The notes below the pieces were generated by a model. That model made no database searches and had not been told where the DNA came from. It saw only the letters and a program-made list of their open reading frames with translations. This document shows positions 25,154 through 34,391 of a stretch of 64,000 bases of DNA, piece by piece. How positions within the stretch are numbered: position 1 is the first letter of the stretch; every line of letters begins with the position of its first letter. The translations under genes were made by a program, and so were the position numbers. Location of the stretch: positions 310,001-374,000 of the forward strand of contig NZ_JACJON010000068.1 of NCBI RefSeq assembly GCF_014695585.1, written 5' to 3'. This stretch comes from Microcoleus sp. FACHB-831 (GTDB taxonomy: Bacteria; Cyanobacteriota; Cyanobacteriia; Cyanobacteriales; FACHB-T130).

Positions 25154-27841
25154 ATGAAAATTTTAAAAATCCAGACATTACGCGGTGCTAATTACTGGAG
25201 CATTCGACGCCAAAAACTGGTAGTCATGCGTCTAGATTTAGAAGACCTGGCCGATAAACCATCGAACGTCATACCAGGCTTCTACCAAGGACTGGTTTCA
25301 GTCCTGCCGAGTCTGGAAGAACACTTCTGTTCCCCTGGCTGCCGGGGTGGTTTCTTAAGCAGGGTGCAGGAAGGAACCATGATGGGGCACATTATCGAAC
25401 ACGTAGCCCTAGAACTGCAAGAACTAGCGGGAATGAACGTCGGCTTCGGTCGCACGAGGGAAACCGCTACCCCAGGTATCTACCAAGTAGTCATCGAGTA
25501 CCTGGACGAACAAGCAGGGCGTTATGCAGCAAGGGCAGCGGTGCGGCTGTGCCAGAGCATTGTCAATACTGGCACTTATCCCAAATCCGACCTAGATCAA
25601 GATTTAGAAGACTTGAAACAATACTGGGCAGCAGCATCCCTCGGCCCCAGTACAGAAACTCTTGTCAAAGAAGCAGAAGCACGAGGAATACCCTGGATGG
25701 CTTTGCCTGCAAGAGCCATGATTCAACTAGGGTATGGTGTTTACCAAAAGCGGGTTCAAGCCACTCTTACCAGCAACTCCGGCATCTTAGGCGTCGAGTT
25801 AGCCTGCGACAAAGAAGGCACAAAAAAAATCCTTCGCGCCGCTGGAGTACCCGTTCCTCGCGGTACTGTCATCCAGTATTTAGATCAACTCGAAGAAGCC
25901 ATAGCAGATGTTGGCGGATTCCCAATAGTGATTAAACCCCTCGACGGCAATCACGGAAGGGGCATCACCATTGATATAAACAGCTTACAAGAAGCTGAAG
26001 CGGCTTACGATGCAGCCAGTGCAGCCGCAAAAACGCGATCTGTGATCGTGGAACGCTACTATGTCGGTCGCGACCACCGGGTACTGGTCATCAATGGCAA
26101 GCTAGTGGCAGTTGCCGAAAGAGTTCCAGCCCATGTAGTGGGAGATGGCAAGTCTACGATTGCTCAACTCATCGAACAAACCAATAGCGACCCAAATCGC
26201 GGCGAAGGACACACCAATGTCCTCACAAAAATAGCACTAGACCGCACCTCCTGGCAGCTTTTGGAAAAGTTAGGATACACCCTCGAAACAGTTCTACCAC
26301 TGGGTCAAATTTGTTATCTGCGGGCAACTGCCAATCTCAGCACCGGGGGTAGTGCCGTCGATCGCACTGATGATGTGCATCCAGAAAATGTCTGGCTTTT
26401 TGAACGAGTAGCCAAAATTATTGGCCTGGATATCGCTGGAATTGATGTGGTAACGCTCGATATCAGCAAACCCGTGCGAGAAGTAGATGGCGTAATTGTT
26501 GAAGTAAACGCCGCCCCCGGATTCCGGATGCACGTTGCCCCCAGCCAAGGCTTGGCAAGAAATGTAGCAGCACCAGTAATGGAGATGCTATTCCCGCCAG
26601 GGACACCCAGCCGCGTTCCCATCATTTCCATAACCGGAACCAACGGCAAAACCACAACAACGCGACTGATTGCCCACATCTTTAAACAAACGGGCAAAAC
26701 CATTGGCTACACTACAACCGATGGCACTTACATCGGCGATTACATGGCAGAACCAGGGGATAACACTGGCCCGCAAAGTGCGAACCTGATTCTTTCAGAC
26801 CCAACTGTAGAAGTGGCAGTTTTGGAAACGGCGCGGGGCGGAATTTTGCGTTCTGGCTTGGCTTTTGATGCTTCTGATGTCGGTGTTGTCTTAAATGTCG
26901 CTGCGGATCACCTGGGAATTGGCGACATCGATACGGTTGAACAAATGGCTCGTCTTAAGAGTGTTGTAGCGGAAGCGGTGATGCCGAGTGGCTATGCCGT
27001 CCTCAATGCTGACGATCCTTTGGTGGCGGCTATGGCTAAGTCGGTGAAGGCGCAGATCGCTTATTTCACGATGAACCCGGAAAATGAGTTGGTGCGAACC
27101 CATACTCGCAAGGGTGGTTTGGCTGCGGTGTATGAGAATGGCTACCTATCGATCTTGAAGGGTGATTGGACGCTGCGGATCGAACAAGCGGTCAACGTGC
27201 CCCTGACAATGGAGGGTCGCGCACCGTTCCAGATTGCCAATGCCTTAGCTGCGAGTCTGACGGCGTTTTGCCAAAATGTGAAGATTGAGGAGATTCGCGC
27301 CGGGTTGGATACGTTCCGGGCTTCAGCGAGTCAGACGCCAGGACGGATGAATTTGTTTAATTTGGGCCGATATCACGCTTTAGTTGATTATGCTCACAAT
27401 GCCCACAGTTACGAGGCTTTGGGCGGTTTTATCCGCAATTGGCCTGGTGAGAAAATTGGTGTTGTGGGTGGCCCTGGCGATCGCCGCGATGAAGATTTTG
27501 TCACTTTGGGCAAACTCTCGGCTACTATGTTCGACCGCATTATTGTCAAAGAAGATGAGGATAAGCGGGGGCGTCCTAGCGGCGATGCTGCTAAGTTCAT
27601 CATCGAGGGAATTAATCAAGAAAAGCCCGATTGTCGGTATGAAGCGATACTCAATGAGACTGAGGCTGTGAATACTGCTCTTGACCAAGCGCCTGAAGGT
27701 AGTTTGGTGGTGATTTTGCCTGAAAGTGTCACTCGGGCGATCGCTCTAATTGAGTCACGCCGCCCAGTGCAAGAAAAAACCGAACCACAGTCTGTAAAAA
27801 ACCCAGATAGCGTCAAGTCTTCTGTAGCGCAGACGCTCTAA
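25154..27841 (+). CDS. cphA: Cyanophycin synthetase
   Basis: An 895-residue enzyme polymerising Asp and Arg into cyanophycin with ATP. It starts MKILKIQTLRGANYWSIRRQ, the family's usual N-terminus. The N-terminal domain is followed by an ATP-grasp domain (about residues 215-475; IVIKPLDGNHGRGITID, VDGVIVEVNAAPGFRMH) that adds Asp. A Mur-ligase-like domain (from about 490; P-loop ITGTNGKTTTTRLIA, then LVDYAHNAHSYEAL) adds Arg. Length and domain order are normal for the cyanobacterial enzyme. An upstream in-frame start at 25082 exists but is not family-like. Coupling to cphB is likely at the transcript level. Confidence 0.96.
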   Translation: MKILKIQTLRGANYWSIRRQKLVVMRLDLEDLADKPSNVIPGFYQGLVSVLPSLEEHFCSPGCRGGFLSRVQEGTMMGHIIEHVALELQELAGMNVGFGRTRETATPGIYQVVIEYLDEQAGRYAARAAVRLCQSIVNTGTYPKSDLDQDLEDLKQYWAAASLGPSTETLVKEAEARGIPWMALPARAMIQLGYGVYQKRVQATLTSNSGILGVELACDKEGTKKILRAAGVPVPRGTVIQYLDQLEEAIADVGGFPIVIKPLDGNHGRGITIDINSLQEAEAAYDAASAAAKTRSVIVERYYVGRDHRVLVINGKLVAVAERVPAHVVGDGKSTIAQLIEQTNSDPNRGEGHTNVLTKIALDRTSWQLLEKLGYTLETVLPLGQICYLRATANLSTGGSAVDRTDDVHPENVWLFERVAKIIGLDIAGIDVVTLDISKPVREVDGVIVEVNAAPGFRMHVAPSQGLARNVAAPVMEMLFPPGTPSRVPIISITGTNGKTTTTRLIAHIFKQTGKTIGYTTTDGTYIGDYMAEPGDNTGPQSANLILSDPTVEVAVLETARGGILRSGLAFDASDVGVVLNVAADHLGIGDIDTVEQMARLKSVVAEAVMPSGYAVLNADDPLVAAMAKSVKAQIAYFTMNPENELVRTHTRKGGLAAVYENGYLSILKGDWTLRIEQAVNVPLTMEGRAPFQIANALAASLTAFCQNVKIEEIRAGLDTFRASASQTPGRMNLFNLGRYHALVDYAHNAHSYEALGGFIRNWPGEKIGVVGGPGDRRDEDFVTLGKLSATMFDRIIVKEDEDKRGRPSGDAAKFIIEGINQEKPDCRYEAILNETEAVNTALDQAPEGSLVVILPESVTRAIALIESRRPVQEKTEPQSVKNPDSVKSSVAQTL

Positions 27842-27867
27842 TCGAAGCTAACTTGCTATAAATTTAG

Positions 27868-27896
27868 AAACCCGTTTTCTCCTAGAAAACGGGTTT
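27868..27896. terminator. Terminator between cphA and tatA
   Basis: AAACCCGTTTTC pairs with GAAAACGGGTTT around a five-base loop and continues into TTTTA. It lies between the convergent cphA and tatA genes and can serve both directions because of the A-run on the 5' side. Confidence 0.85.
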
Positions 27897-27913
27897 TTTA
27901 CGTTTAAATCTGT

Positions 27914-28090
27914 TTACTTGTCATGTTGATTTTCATCATTGGCGTCTTCGCTTGGCTTACCCAATTCTTCCTTAAAGCCGCGTAAAGTCTTGCCCAGCGC
28001 ACTGCCCATCTCAGGAATTTTCTTGGGGCCGAAAATCACGAGGGCAGCGATCGCTATTATCCCCACTTCTGGCCATCCTAAACCAAACAT
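27914..28090 (-). CDS. tatA: Twin-arginine translocase subunit TatA/E
   Basis: A 58-residue protein, MFGLGWPEVGIIAIAALVIF, then GPKKIPEMGSALGKTLRGFK and an acidic tail ending ENQHDK. It shows the TatA/E hallmarks: a short membrane helix with conserved FG, the GPKKIPE hinge, an amphipathic helix (LGKTLRGFKEEL) and a charged tail. It forms the pore-like part of the Tat system exporting folded proteins. It is shorter than many TatA proteins and could be the TatE-type paralogue. No tatC is adjacent. Confidence 0.92.
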   Translation of the reverse strand: MFGLGWPEVGIIAIAALVIFGPKKIPEMGSALGKTLRGFKEELGKPSEDANDENQHDK

Positions 28091-28160
28091 ACTCGCTCAC
28101 CTGCTAATTATCTCTCTTATCAACTATAGACACAAGGCGCGAGTCTAGCTTGAGACTTTG

Positions 28161-29564
28161 CTACACTTCTCTTGAAATCGGCAAGTTTAACCAATCGCTC
28201 AGTTCATAAGCTAACCAGTCAAGTTCTGGAGTAGTCAAAACTTTCTCACTACACAATTCATACTTCTTCGTACCTGCCCAAATAACCAGTTTCGGCACCT
28301 CTTGGACATAGCTCGAACTTGTGGATTTCGCCCCTCTTGTTAGTCTATAGAATTTATTAGTATGGACAAGTTTACAGATATTATGTTGGGGTGCTGAACC
28401 AAACTTAAATTCTAATCCAAACATAGCGTAGGCTATTGTCATTTGCTGCGGATCGATCCGTAGCCGGATTTGTCCAAACAAAGTAAAAATAATCTTGTGA
28501 ATTATAAAAATTACCACACATAAGCAAAAAAAGAAGCCAAACCAGTCGGGACTCATACCATAAGAAAAAGCATATAAAGTCCCCTGCACCAACATTGAAC
28601 CAAACAAGTACAACAACCCAGCCCAACCTACGACACTAGGTCTAAATCCTCTTGGAGGAATAATAATTTCTATCGAATCTGCATCCTTCTTTAGAAAAAC
28701 TTTACTACCATTTGGTTTGCGAACAACGATTGGAGACACATTGTCTTTTGGCGCTTGCTGCGGCTTTTCCAAGGCTTGCTTGGCTTCTTGGGGAGATGCC
28801 AATCTTCGCTCTAAACTGGGTTGTGTCATCCACTTGAGCCAACTGGCAAAAGCAGGACTAAGATTAGCTGCTTGTTCAAATTGAATTCGGAAATCCTTTT
28901 GGGGTAAATCGGCTGGATGCAGACCAGTTGTCAAGTAAATTAAAGTTGCTCCTAAGCTATAAAGATCCGATGCAGGAACTGCACGTCCGCCAAATTGCTC
29001 AGGTGGCATATATCCATAAGTTCCCACTACGGTAATCGTTCCACCTTGTTTAGCACCAAGAGTTTGCACAGAGCCAAAATCTACTAAGTAAACTTGACCA
29101 ATGCTATTTCCAGAACGATTTGTTAATAAAATATTACTGGGCTTGATATCGCGATGAATTACTTGAGGTTGACGCCCATGCAAGTAAATAAGAATTTATA
29201 AAATGTCTTTGGCTAGCTGTTTTACCTCACTTTCACTGAAGGTTCGTCCAGCTTTGAGATGGTTCTCCAAAGATTTTCCTTCTACATAAGTTTGTATAAG
29301 AGCAAATCCTTTACCCTTGGGTAAATCTATATCAAAATAATCTAAGTAGCCAGGAATTGCAGGATGGGATAAGGCTTTTAAGGTTTGTGCTTCTCGCCCG
29401 AAAAGTTTGAGATGCTCCCATTCAAAATCAGCGCCGAACAGTAGTAGTTTAACGACCACAAATTGTTGAGTTTCGAGGTCACGGGCTAAGAATGTGCGTC
29501 GTCCAGTGTTTTTACCTAGCTGTTGCTGGATTTGGTAGCGATCGCGTAGTATATGATCGTTCAT
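28161..29564 (-). pseudogene. Serine/threonine protein kinase interrupted by one in-frame stop
   Basis: The reading frame is continuous across 28161-29564 except for a TAA at 29196-29198. The upstream part (122 residues) has the Gly-rich loop (RYQIQQQLGKNTGRRTFLARD), the ATP-lysine in FVVVKLLLF and the alpha-C region. The part after the stop resumes in the same frame with ILIYLHGRQPQ then VIHRDIKPSNILL, DFGSVQ and the APE-equivalent region MPPEQFGG. After the kinase domain come a double hydrophobic segment (about WAGLLYLFGSMLVQGTLYAF and FGFFFCLCVVIFIIHKIIF) and a C-terminal domain. The stop replaces one residue within helix E. The gene is either inactivated, split, read through, or there is a base error. 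Confidence 0.85.
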
Positions 29565-29671
29565 TCTGTTTGTGCTGTCCCGACTTTACAAGCTGTTATA
29601 ACTTATTTTTTGCATCGGTAAGCTGATATCCTAATCCTACGCAGCTCCTTAAAATAAGCAAATTTTAGAAA

Positions 29672-30406
29672 ATGTTAGAAACTTCCAAGCCTTCTCTACG
29701 CGAACAGCAACACCCCCTAATTCACCAACTGGCTGATTGTATAGAAGCCGTTTGGCACCGACATCTGGAACTTTCACCATACGAACTCCCGGCTGATTTG
29801 GGCTATGTTGAAGGACGACTGGAAGGAGAAAAACTTACTATTGAAAATCGCTGCTACCAAACGCCACAATTCCGCAAAATGCACATGGAACTGGCGAAAG
29901 TAGGGACGATGCTGGATATTCTGCATTGCGTGATGTTTCCCCGTCCAGAATACGGACTGCCAATGTTTGGCTGCGATATAATCGGCGGACGGGGACAGAT
30001 TAGCGCTGCGATCGCAGACCTTTCTCCTGTTAGCAGCGATCGCACTTTGCCAGCAGACTATACCTCTGCTCTCAAAGCACTACCAGCCCCCAATTTTTCG
30101 CAACCTCGCGAATTACCTGAATGGGGAGATATATTTTCCGAATTTTGTATCTTTGTTCGACCTGGTAATTCAGAGGAAGAAAGCCAATTTCTCTCCCGCG
30201 TTGAGGGATTTTTGGATATTCATTGTCAAAGAGCGATCGCAGCTCAACCCTTATCTCCAGAACAACAGGAGCGCAATCTAGAGGGTCAACGCTACTATTG
30301 CACCAAACAGCAGCAAAACGACAAAACCCGCCGCGTGCTAGAAAAAGCTTTTGGCGCGGAATGGGCAGAAAATTATATGACGACAGTGCTATTTGACTTC
30401 GTATAG
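29672..30406 (+). CDS. pcyA: Phycocyanobilin:ferredoxin oxidoreductase
   Basis: A 244-residue ferredoxin-dependent bilin reductase that reduces biliverdin IXalpha to phycocyanobilin, the chromophore of phycobilisomes, phytochromes and cyanobacteriochromes. Recognised by [40 protein letters not shown] and a C-terminus [20 protein letters not shown]. Residues corresponding to the known catalytic set are present: Glu73 (HMELA), His85 (LDILHC) and Asp102 (GCDI). It is divergently oriented from the broken kinase gene. A hairpin follows the stop. Confidence 0.96.
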   Translation: MLETSKPSLREQQHPLIHQLADCIEAVWHRHLELSPYELPADLGYVEGRLEGEKLTIENRCYQTPQFRKMHMELAKVGTMLDILHCVMFPRPEYGLPMFGCDIIGGRGQISAAIADLSPVSSDRTLPADYTSALKALPAPNFSQPRELPEWGDIFSEFCIFVRPGNSEEESQFLSRVEGFLDIHCQRAIAAQPLSPEQQERNLEGQRYYCTKQQQNDKTRRVLEKAFGAEWAENYMTTVLFDFV

Positions 30407-30445
30407 CTCATCGCCCTAAACAATTTGCAACACTCCAAATTTAAG

Positions 30446-30472
30446 TTAGAATGCGTTTAATTTGCATTCTAA
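30446..30472 (+). terminator. Hairpin downstream of pcyA
   Basis: TTAGAATGC and GCATTCTAA form a perfect 9-bp stem around a 9-base AT-rich loop, about 40 bases after the pcyA stop. The following T-content is moderate (CCTTTGTG), so this is a probable but not strong terminator. Confidence 0.45.
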
Positions 30473-30684
30473 CCTTTGTGTGTTGTGCTTTGCCTTTGGC
30501 TGTGGGTTTGTATTGCTAAGGGCAAAGGTGTGAGTGACGTTGCTGGCCCGGACAGCGATCGCTAAAAGAAGTCGCTCAAACCTATAGTAATTTCGGAGGC
30601 TGCCGTTGTTACCGACGAGCGGCTTAATGTTCTATTAATAACGATCGGTCACAATCCACTAAAAGGAAAAATTCCTGGTAGGTC

Positions 30685-32328
30685 ATGGGAGCAGAAGCGT
30701 CAAAGGGAAAACCATTTTCAACACCATTTGGGCGGGTGGCGATCGCCCTGGCAGTTGCTGCCGCACTAGGCAGCACTGGTATATTAGGCTACAACATCTA
30801 TGTAGCAACAAAGCCAGCTCCACCGCCTGCACCAGCACCAACAGCGCCGCCAATACTTGCTGTAACCGCCTTGGGGCGTTTAGAACCGCAAGGAGAAGTG
30901 GTTCAACTGTCTGCTGGCGCAAGTTCGCTTCAGGGATCTTCCAGAGTAGTAGAACTGCGGAGCGTCGAGGGGGATAAAGTCAAGGCAGGTCAAATTGTAG
31001 CTGTTTTAGACAACCGCGATCGCTTGCAAGCTGCCTTGGAAAAAGCCAAACAACAAGTCAAAGTCGCCCAAGCAGATCTAGCCAAAGTCCAAGCTGGTGC
31101 AAAAGCTGGAGAAATTGCCGCTCAGAGAGCCGATATCGCCCGCCTGCAAGCCCAATTGCAAGGGGAAATTAACACCCAACAGGCGACAATTGCCCGTCTG
31201 CAAGCTCAACTAGAAGGCGAAACTAAAGCTCAACAAGCAAAGCTCGACCGCCTACAAGCTCAACTAATAGGTGAAAAGAAAGCTCAACAAGCAAAGCTAG
31301 ATCGCCTACAAGCTCAATTAATAGGCGAAAAGAAAGCTCAACAAGCAAAGATTGCTCGACTCAAGGCTCAACTACAAGGCGAAAGGAAAACTCAAGAATC
31401 AACAATCGCTCGTTTACAAGCCCCCTTGCGTAATGCCCAAACAGAGTTCGAGCGCTATCAGCAACTATACAGTCAAGGTGCTATTGAAGCCTCTAGATTT
31501 GACACCAAGCGTCTAGATTTGGAAACAGCTACAGAGAGATTGAAAGAAGCACAATCAATCCTTATACAGACTGTTGCTACTACCGAAGAACAAATCAACG
31601 AAGCCATAGCTACCCGCAACCAAACCATAGACACCGTACAACAGGAAATCAACGAGACCAGAGCTACTCGCAACCAGACTATAGGTACTTTACAAGAGCA
31701 AATCAAAGAAGCCATAGCTACCCGCAACCAAACCATAAGCACCCTGCAAGAGCAAATCAAAGAAGCCGCAGCAACCAGAACTAAAACAGTGGACACCTTG
31801 CGGCAGCAAATCAACTCTGCCCAAGAAACTCTGAACCAGATTGCTGAAATCCGTCCTGTAGATGTGCAAGCAGCTAATGCCGAAATAGCCAATGCTCAAT
31901 CCGCAGTCAAACAAGCGCAAGCAGACTTGGAATTGGCTTATGTTCGCGCTCCCGTTGCAGGGCAAATTTTGAAAATTCATACTCGTCCTGGAGAAACTAT
32001 AGGCAGCAAGGGAATTGCTGAAGTAGGGCAAACTGACCAAATGTTTGTTGTGGCAGAAGTCTATGAAAGCGATATTGGCAAAGTGCGAATAGGTCAGCCA
32101 GCTACTATTACCAGCGAAACTAATGCTTTTGCTGGCGAACTCAAGGGAACTGTCAGCCAAATTGGATTGCAAATTGGTAAAAAAGATATCTTGGCGACTG
32201 ACCCAGCAGCAGATGTAGATTCCAGAGTTGTGGAAGTAAAGATCCGCCTAGATGCAGACGCTAACCGCATAGTTACGGGTTTAACAAACTCAAAAGTGGT
32301 AGCAAAAATCTCTCTTGGCAAGAGCTAG
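30685..32328 (+). CDS. devB: DevB-type membrane fusion protein of an ABC exporter
   Basis: A 547-residue HlyD/DevB-family periplasmic adaptor. It has one N-terminal membrane span (about residues 12-34), a Pro-rich linker, the lipoyl half-motif (LGRLEPQGEVVQLSAG and VVELRSVEGDKVKAGQIVAV), and a very long coiled coil. The lipoyl fold then closes at LAYVRAPVAGQILKIHTRPG, followed by a beta-barrel. The coiled coil contains near-identical repeats of KAQQAKLDRLQAQLIGEK type (about 150-245) and of ATRNQTI...LQEQIKEA type (about 300-375). That makes it longer than many DevB proteins and suggests recent repeat expansion. It is the first gene of a devB-devC-devA operon. Confidence 0.9.
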   Translation: MGAEASKGKPFSTPFGRVAIALAVAAALGSTGILGYNIYVATKPAPPPAPAPTAPPILAVTALGRLEPQGEVVQLSAGASSLQGSSRVVELRSVEGDKVKAGQIVAVLDNRDRLQAALEKAKQQVKVAQADLAKVQAGAKAGEIAAQRADIARLQAQLQGEINTQQATIARLQAQLEGETKAQQAKLDRLQAQLIGEKKAQQAKLDRLQAQLIGEKKAQQAKIARLKAQLQGERKTQESTIARLQAPLRNAQTEFERYQQLYSQGAIEASRFDTKRLDLETATERLKEAQSILIQTVATTEEQINEAIATRNQTIDTVQQEINETRATRNQTIGTLQEQIKEAIATRNQTISTLQEQIKEAAATRTKTVDTLRQQINSAQETLNQIAEIRPVDVQAANAEIANAQSAVKQAQADLELAYVRAPVAGQILKIHTRPGETIGSKGIAEVGQTDQMFVVAEVYESDIGKVRIGQPATITSETNAFAGELKGTVSQIGLQIGKKDILATDPAADVDSRVVEVKIRLDADANRIVTGLTNSKVVAKISLGKS

Positions 32329-32431
32329 AAGCTAGTAGTTTTTTCATAGATGACGAGCTGTTAACTTCAATTAGTCAAAAATTATAAGTGGCTTTAGGCA
32401 ATTTAGCCTCAATCCAAAATACAAAAGTGGT

Positions 32432-33583
32432 ATGAAAATCCCCTTAGCTTGGTTACAACTTACCCGCGAGAAAATGCGCTTGCTAGTGGCGCTTGCTGGG
32501 ATTGGCTTCGCTGACATTTTAATGTTTATACAGTTGGGTTTCCGGGATGCCCTATTTGACAGTTCGGTGAATCTGCATAAAAATTTAAACGGGGATATTT
32601 TTATAATTAGCCCGCAGTCAACGGCGTTGATTGCTCTGAAAAGCTTTCCCGAACGGCGGTTGTATCAGGCGCGAAGCTTTGAGGGTGTTAAATCGACTAG
32701 CCCGGTGTATGTTGGTTTTGCCTTGTGGAAAAATCCTGAAACAAAGAATACGAGGCAAATTCTAGTATTGGGGTTTAATCCTGCCGATAATATTCTGACT
32801 TTTCCTTCAGTTGAGCAGAATTTAGAGAAGATTAAATTTCCCGATGTTGTGTTATTTGATGATGCTTCTAGAGCGGAATTTGGCTCGGTGGCTAAGGATT
32901 TTAAAGAAGGTAAAATTGTTGAAACAGAAGTAGAAAGCCGCAAGGTAAGAGTTGAAGGATTATTCACTCTGGGGGCATCTTTTGGAGCCGATGGTAATAT
33001 TATTACCAGCGATTTAAACTTTTTGCGGATGTTTGGAGGTAGACGGCAGAAAGGTTTAATCGATATTGGTATTATTAATTTAGAAGCAGGGGCAAATGTA
33101 GAGGCAGTTGTCAAAAATATGCGAGAGCAATTGCCCAGCGATGTAACAGTTTTTTCCCATGAAGAATTTATAGCCCACGAAAAAAGTTATTGGCAAAGTG
33201 GTACGTCAATTGGCTTTATTTTCGGATTGGGAACGGCGATGGGGTTTGTAGTGGGTACGGTAATTGTTTATCAAATACTTTATACGGATGTAGCCGACCA
33301 CTTGGCTGAATACGCTACGCTCAAAGCAATGGGTTACACCGATATGTATTTATTGGGTATAGTGTTTCAAGAAGCTTTGATTTTGGCATTTTTAGGGTTT
33401 ATGCCGGGAGCGGGAATTGCATCGGGACTTTATATTTTTATCCAAAGCGGTACGAATTTACCAATTGCGATGACTGTGGCTAGATCGATAATGATTTTAT
33501 GTATGACTATTATTATGTGCATGATTTCGGGCGCGATCGCTGTCCGTAAACTACGGGCGGCAGATCCAGCAGATATATTCTAG
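32432..33583 (+). CDS. devC: DevC-type ABC exporter permease
   Basis: A 383-residue MacB/FtsX-like permease with four membrane segments: one near the N-terminus (about residues 15-38, LVALAGIGFADILMFIQLGF) and three after residue 260. A large periplasmic domain lies between (GDIFIISPQSTALIALKSFP). The last residues KLRAADPADIF are a typical DevC C-terminus. In the founding system DevBCA exports heterocyst envelope glycolipids with a TolC-like outer protein. Many cyanobacteria carry paralogues of unknown substrate, and nothing here identifies the cargo. Confidence 0.92.
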   Translation: MKIPLAWLQLTREKMRLLVALAGIGFADILMFIQLGFRDALFDSSVNLHKNLNGDIFIISPQSTALIALKSFPERRLYQARSFEGVKSTSPVYVGFALWKNPETKNTRQILVLGFNPADNILTFPSVEQNLEKIKFPDVVLFDDASRAEFGSVAKDFKEGKIVETEVESRKVRVEGLFTLGASFGADGNIITSDLNFLRMFGGRRQKGLIDIGIINLEAGANVEAVVKNMREQLPSDVTVFSHEEFIAHEKSYWQSGTSIGFIFGLGTAMGFVVGTVIVYQILYTDVADHLAEYATLKAMGYTDMYLLGIVFQEALILAFLGFMPGAGIASGLYIFIQSGTNLPIAMTVARSIMILCMTIIMCMISGAIAVRKLRAADPADIF

Positions 33584-33611
33584 TCTTGAGTTGTTAAAAA
33601 AGGCTAATAAT

Positions 33612-34322
33612 ATGCATAGAGAACCTGTTGTTGCAATTAATAATCTCAATCACTACTTTGGTAAAGGTGGACTAAAAAAGCAGGTTTTATTCGATGTAAG
33701 CCTGGAAATCCAACCAGGAGAAATTGTGATTATGACGGGGCCATCGGGGTCAGGAAAAACTACATTACTGACGATGATGGGGGGATTGCGATCGCCTCAA
33801 GAAGGAAGTCTGAAAGTATTAGGCCAAGAGCTGCGTGGAGGCGGAAAAAATCAGCTAGTAAAGGTGCGGCGCAATATTGGCTATATTTTCCAAGCTCACA
33901 ATTTACTCAAGTGTTTAACAGCAGTCCAAAACGTGCAGATGTCTATCGAACTGCACCAAGGCATAAGTAATGAAGAAGTCCGCAAAAGATCCATTGCCAT
34001 GCTAGAAGCGGTGGGACTAGGCGAACGAGTAAATTACTACCCTGATAATCTATCTGGGGGACAAAAACAAAGGGTAGCGATCGCTCGCGCCCTCGTCAGT
34101 CATCCTAAGTTAGTATTAGCAGACGAACCAACTGCCGCCTTAGATAGCAAATCAGGTCGCGATGTAGTCGAGATAATGCAACGTCTGGCAAAAGAGCAGG
34201 GGTGTACCATCTTGATGGTGACTCACGATAATCGCATCTTGGATATTGCGGATCGCATTATACACATGGAAGACGGTCATCTCACCCGCAATGCAGCTTT
34301 GGCTGTAGATGCGCCACTTTAG
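33612..34322 (+). CDS. devA: DevA-type ABC exporter ATPase
   Basis: A 236-residue ATPase with Walker A GPSGSGKTTL, Q-loop IFQAHNLLKCLTAVQNVQMS, signature LSGGQKQRVAIARAL, Walker B LVLADEPTAALD and switch His in MVTHDNRI. The ATG at 33612 has AAGG eight bases upstream. The frame also has a TTG at 33591, but that lies only seven bases after devC and lacks a site. It powers the DevB/DevC exporter encoded just upstream. Confidence 0.94.
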   Translation: MHREPVVAINNLNHYFGKGGLKKQVLFDVSLEIQPGEIVIMTGPSGSGKTTLLTMMGGLRSPQEGSLKVLGQELRGGGKNQLVKVRRNIGYIFQAHNLLKCLTAVQNVQMSIELHQGISNEEVRKRSIAMLEAVGLGERVNYYPDNLSGGQKQRVAIARALVSHPKLVLADEPTAALDSKSGRDVVEIMQRLAKEQGCTILMVTHDNRILDIADRIIHMEDGHLTRNAALAVDAPL

Positions 34323-34391
34323 GAGAAATAATTCTCAACTCAAAACTTAGAACCTGAAGCTAAGAACTCACAACTCACAACTTTTTTAAAG

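Noticed and set aside
31473-32321. Several minus-strand frames opposite devB
   Set aside because: They are mirror frames of the repeated coiled-coil codons, and devB itself is clearly coding.
30685-34322. Using devBCA as proof of a heterocyst-forming organism
   Set aside because: DevBCA paralogues are widespread in non-heterocystous cyanobacteria, and no other heterocyst genes are in the window.
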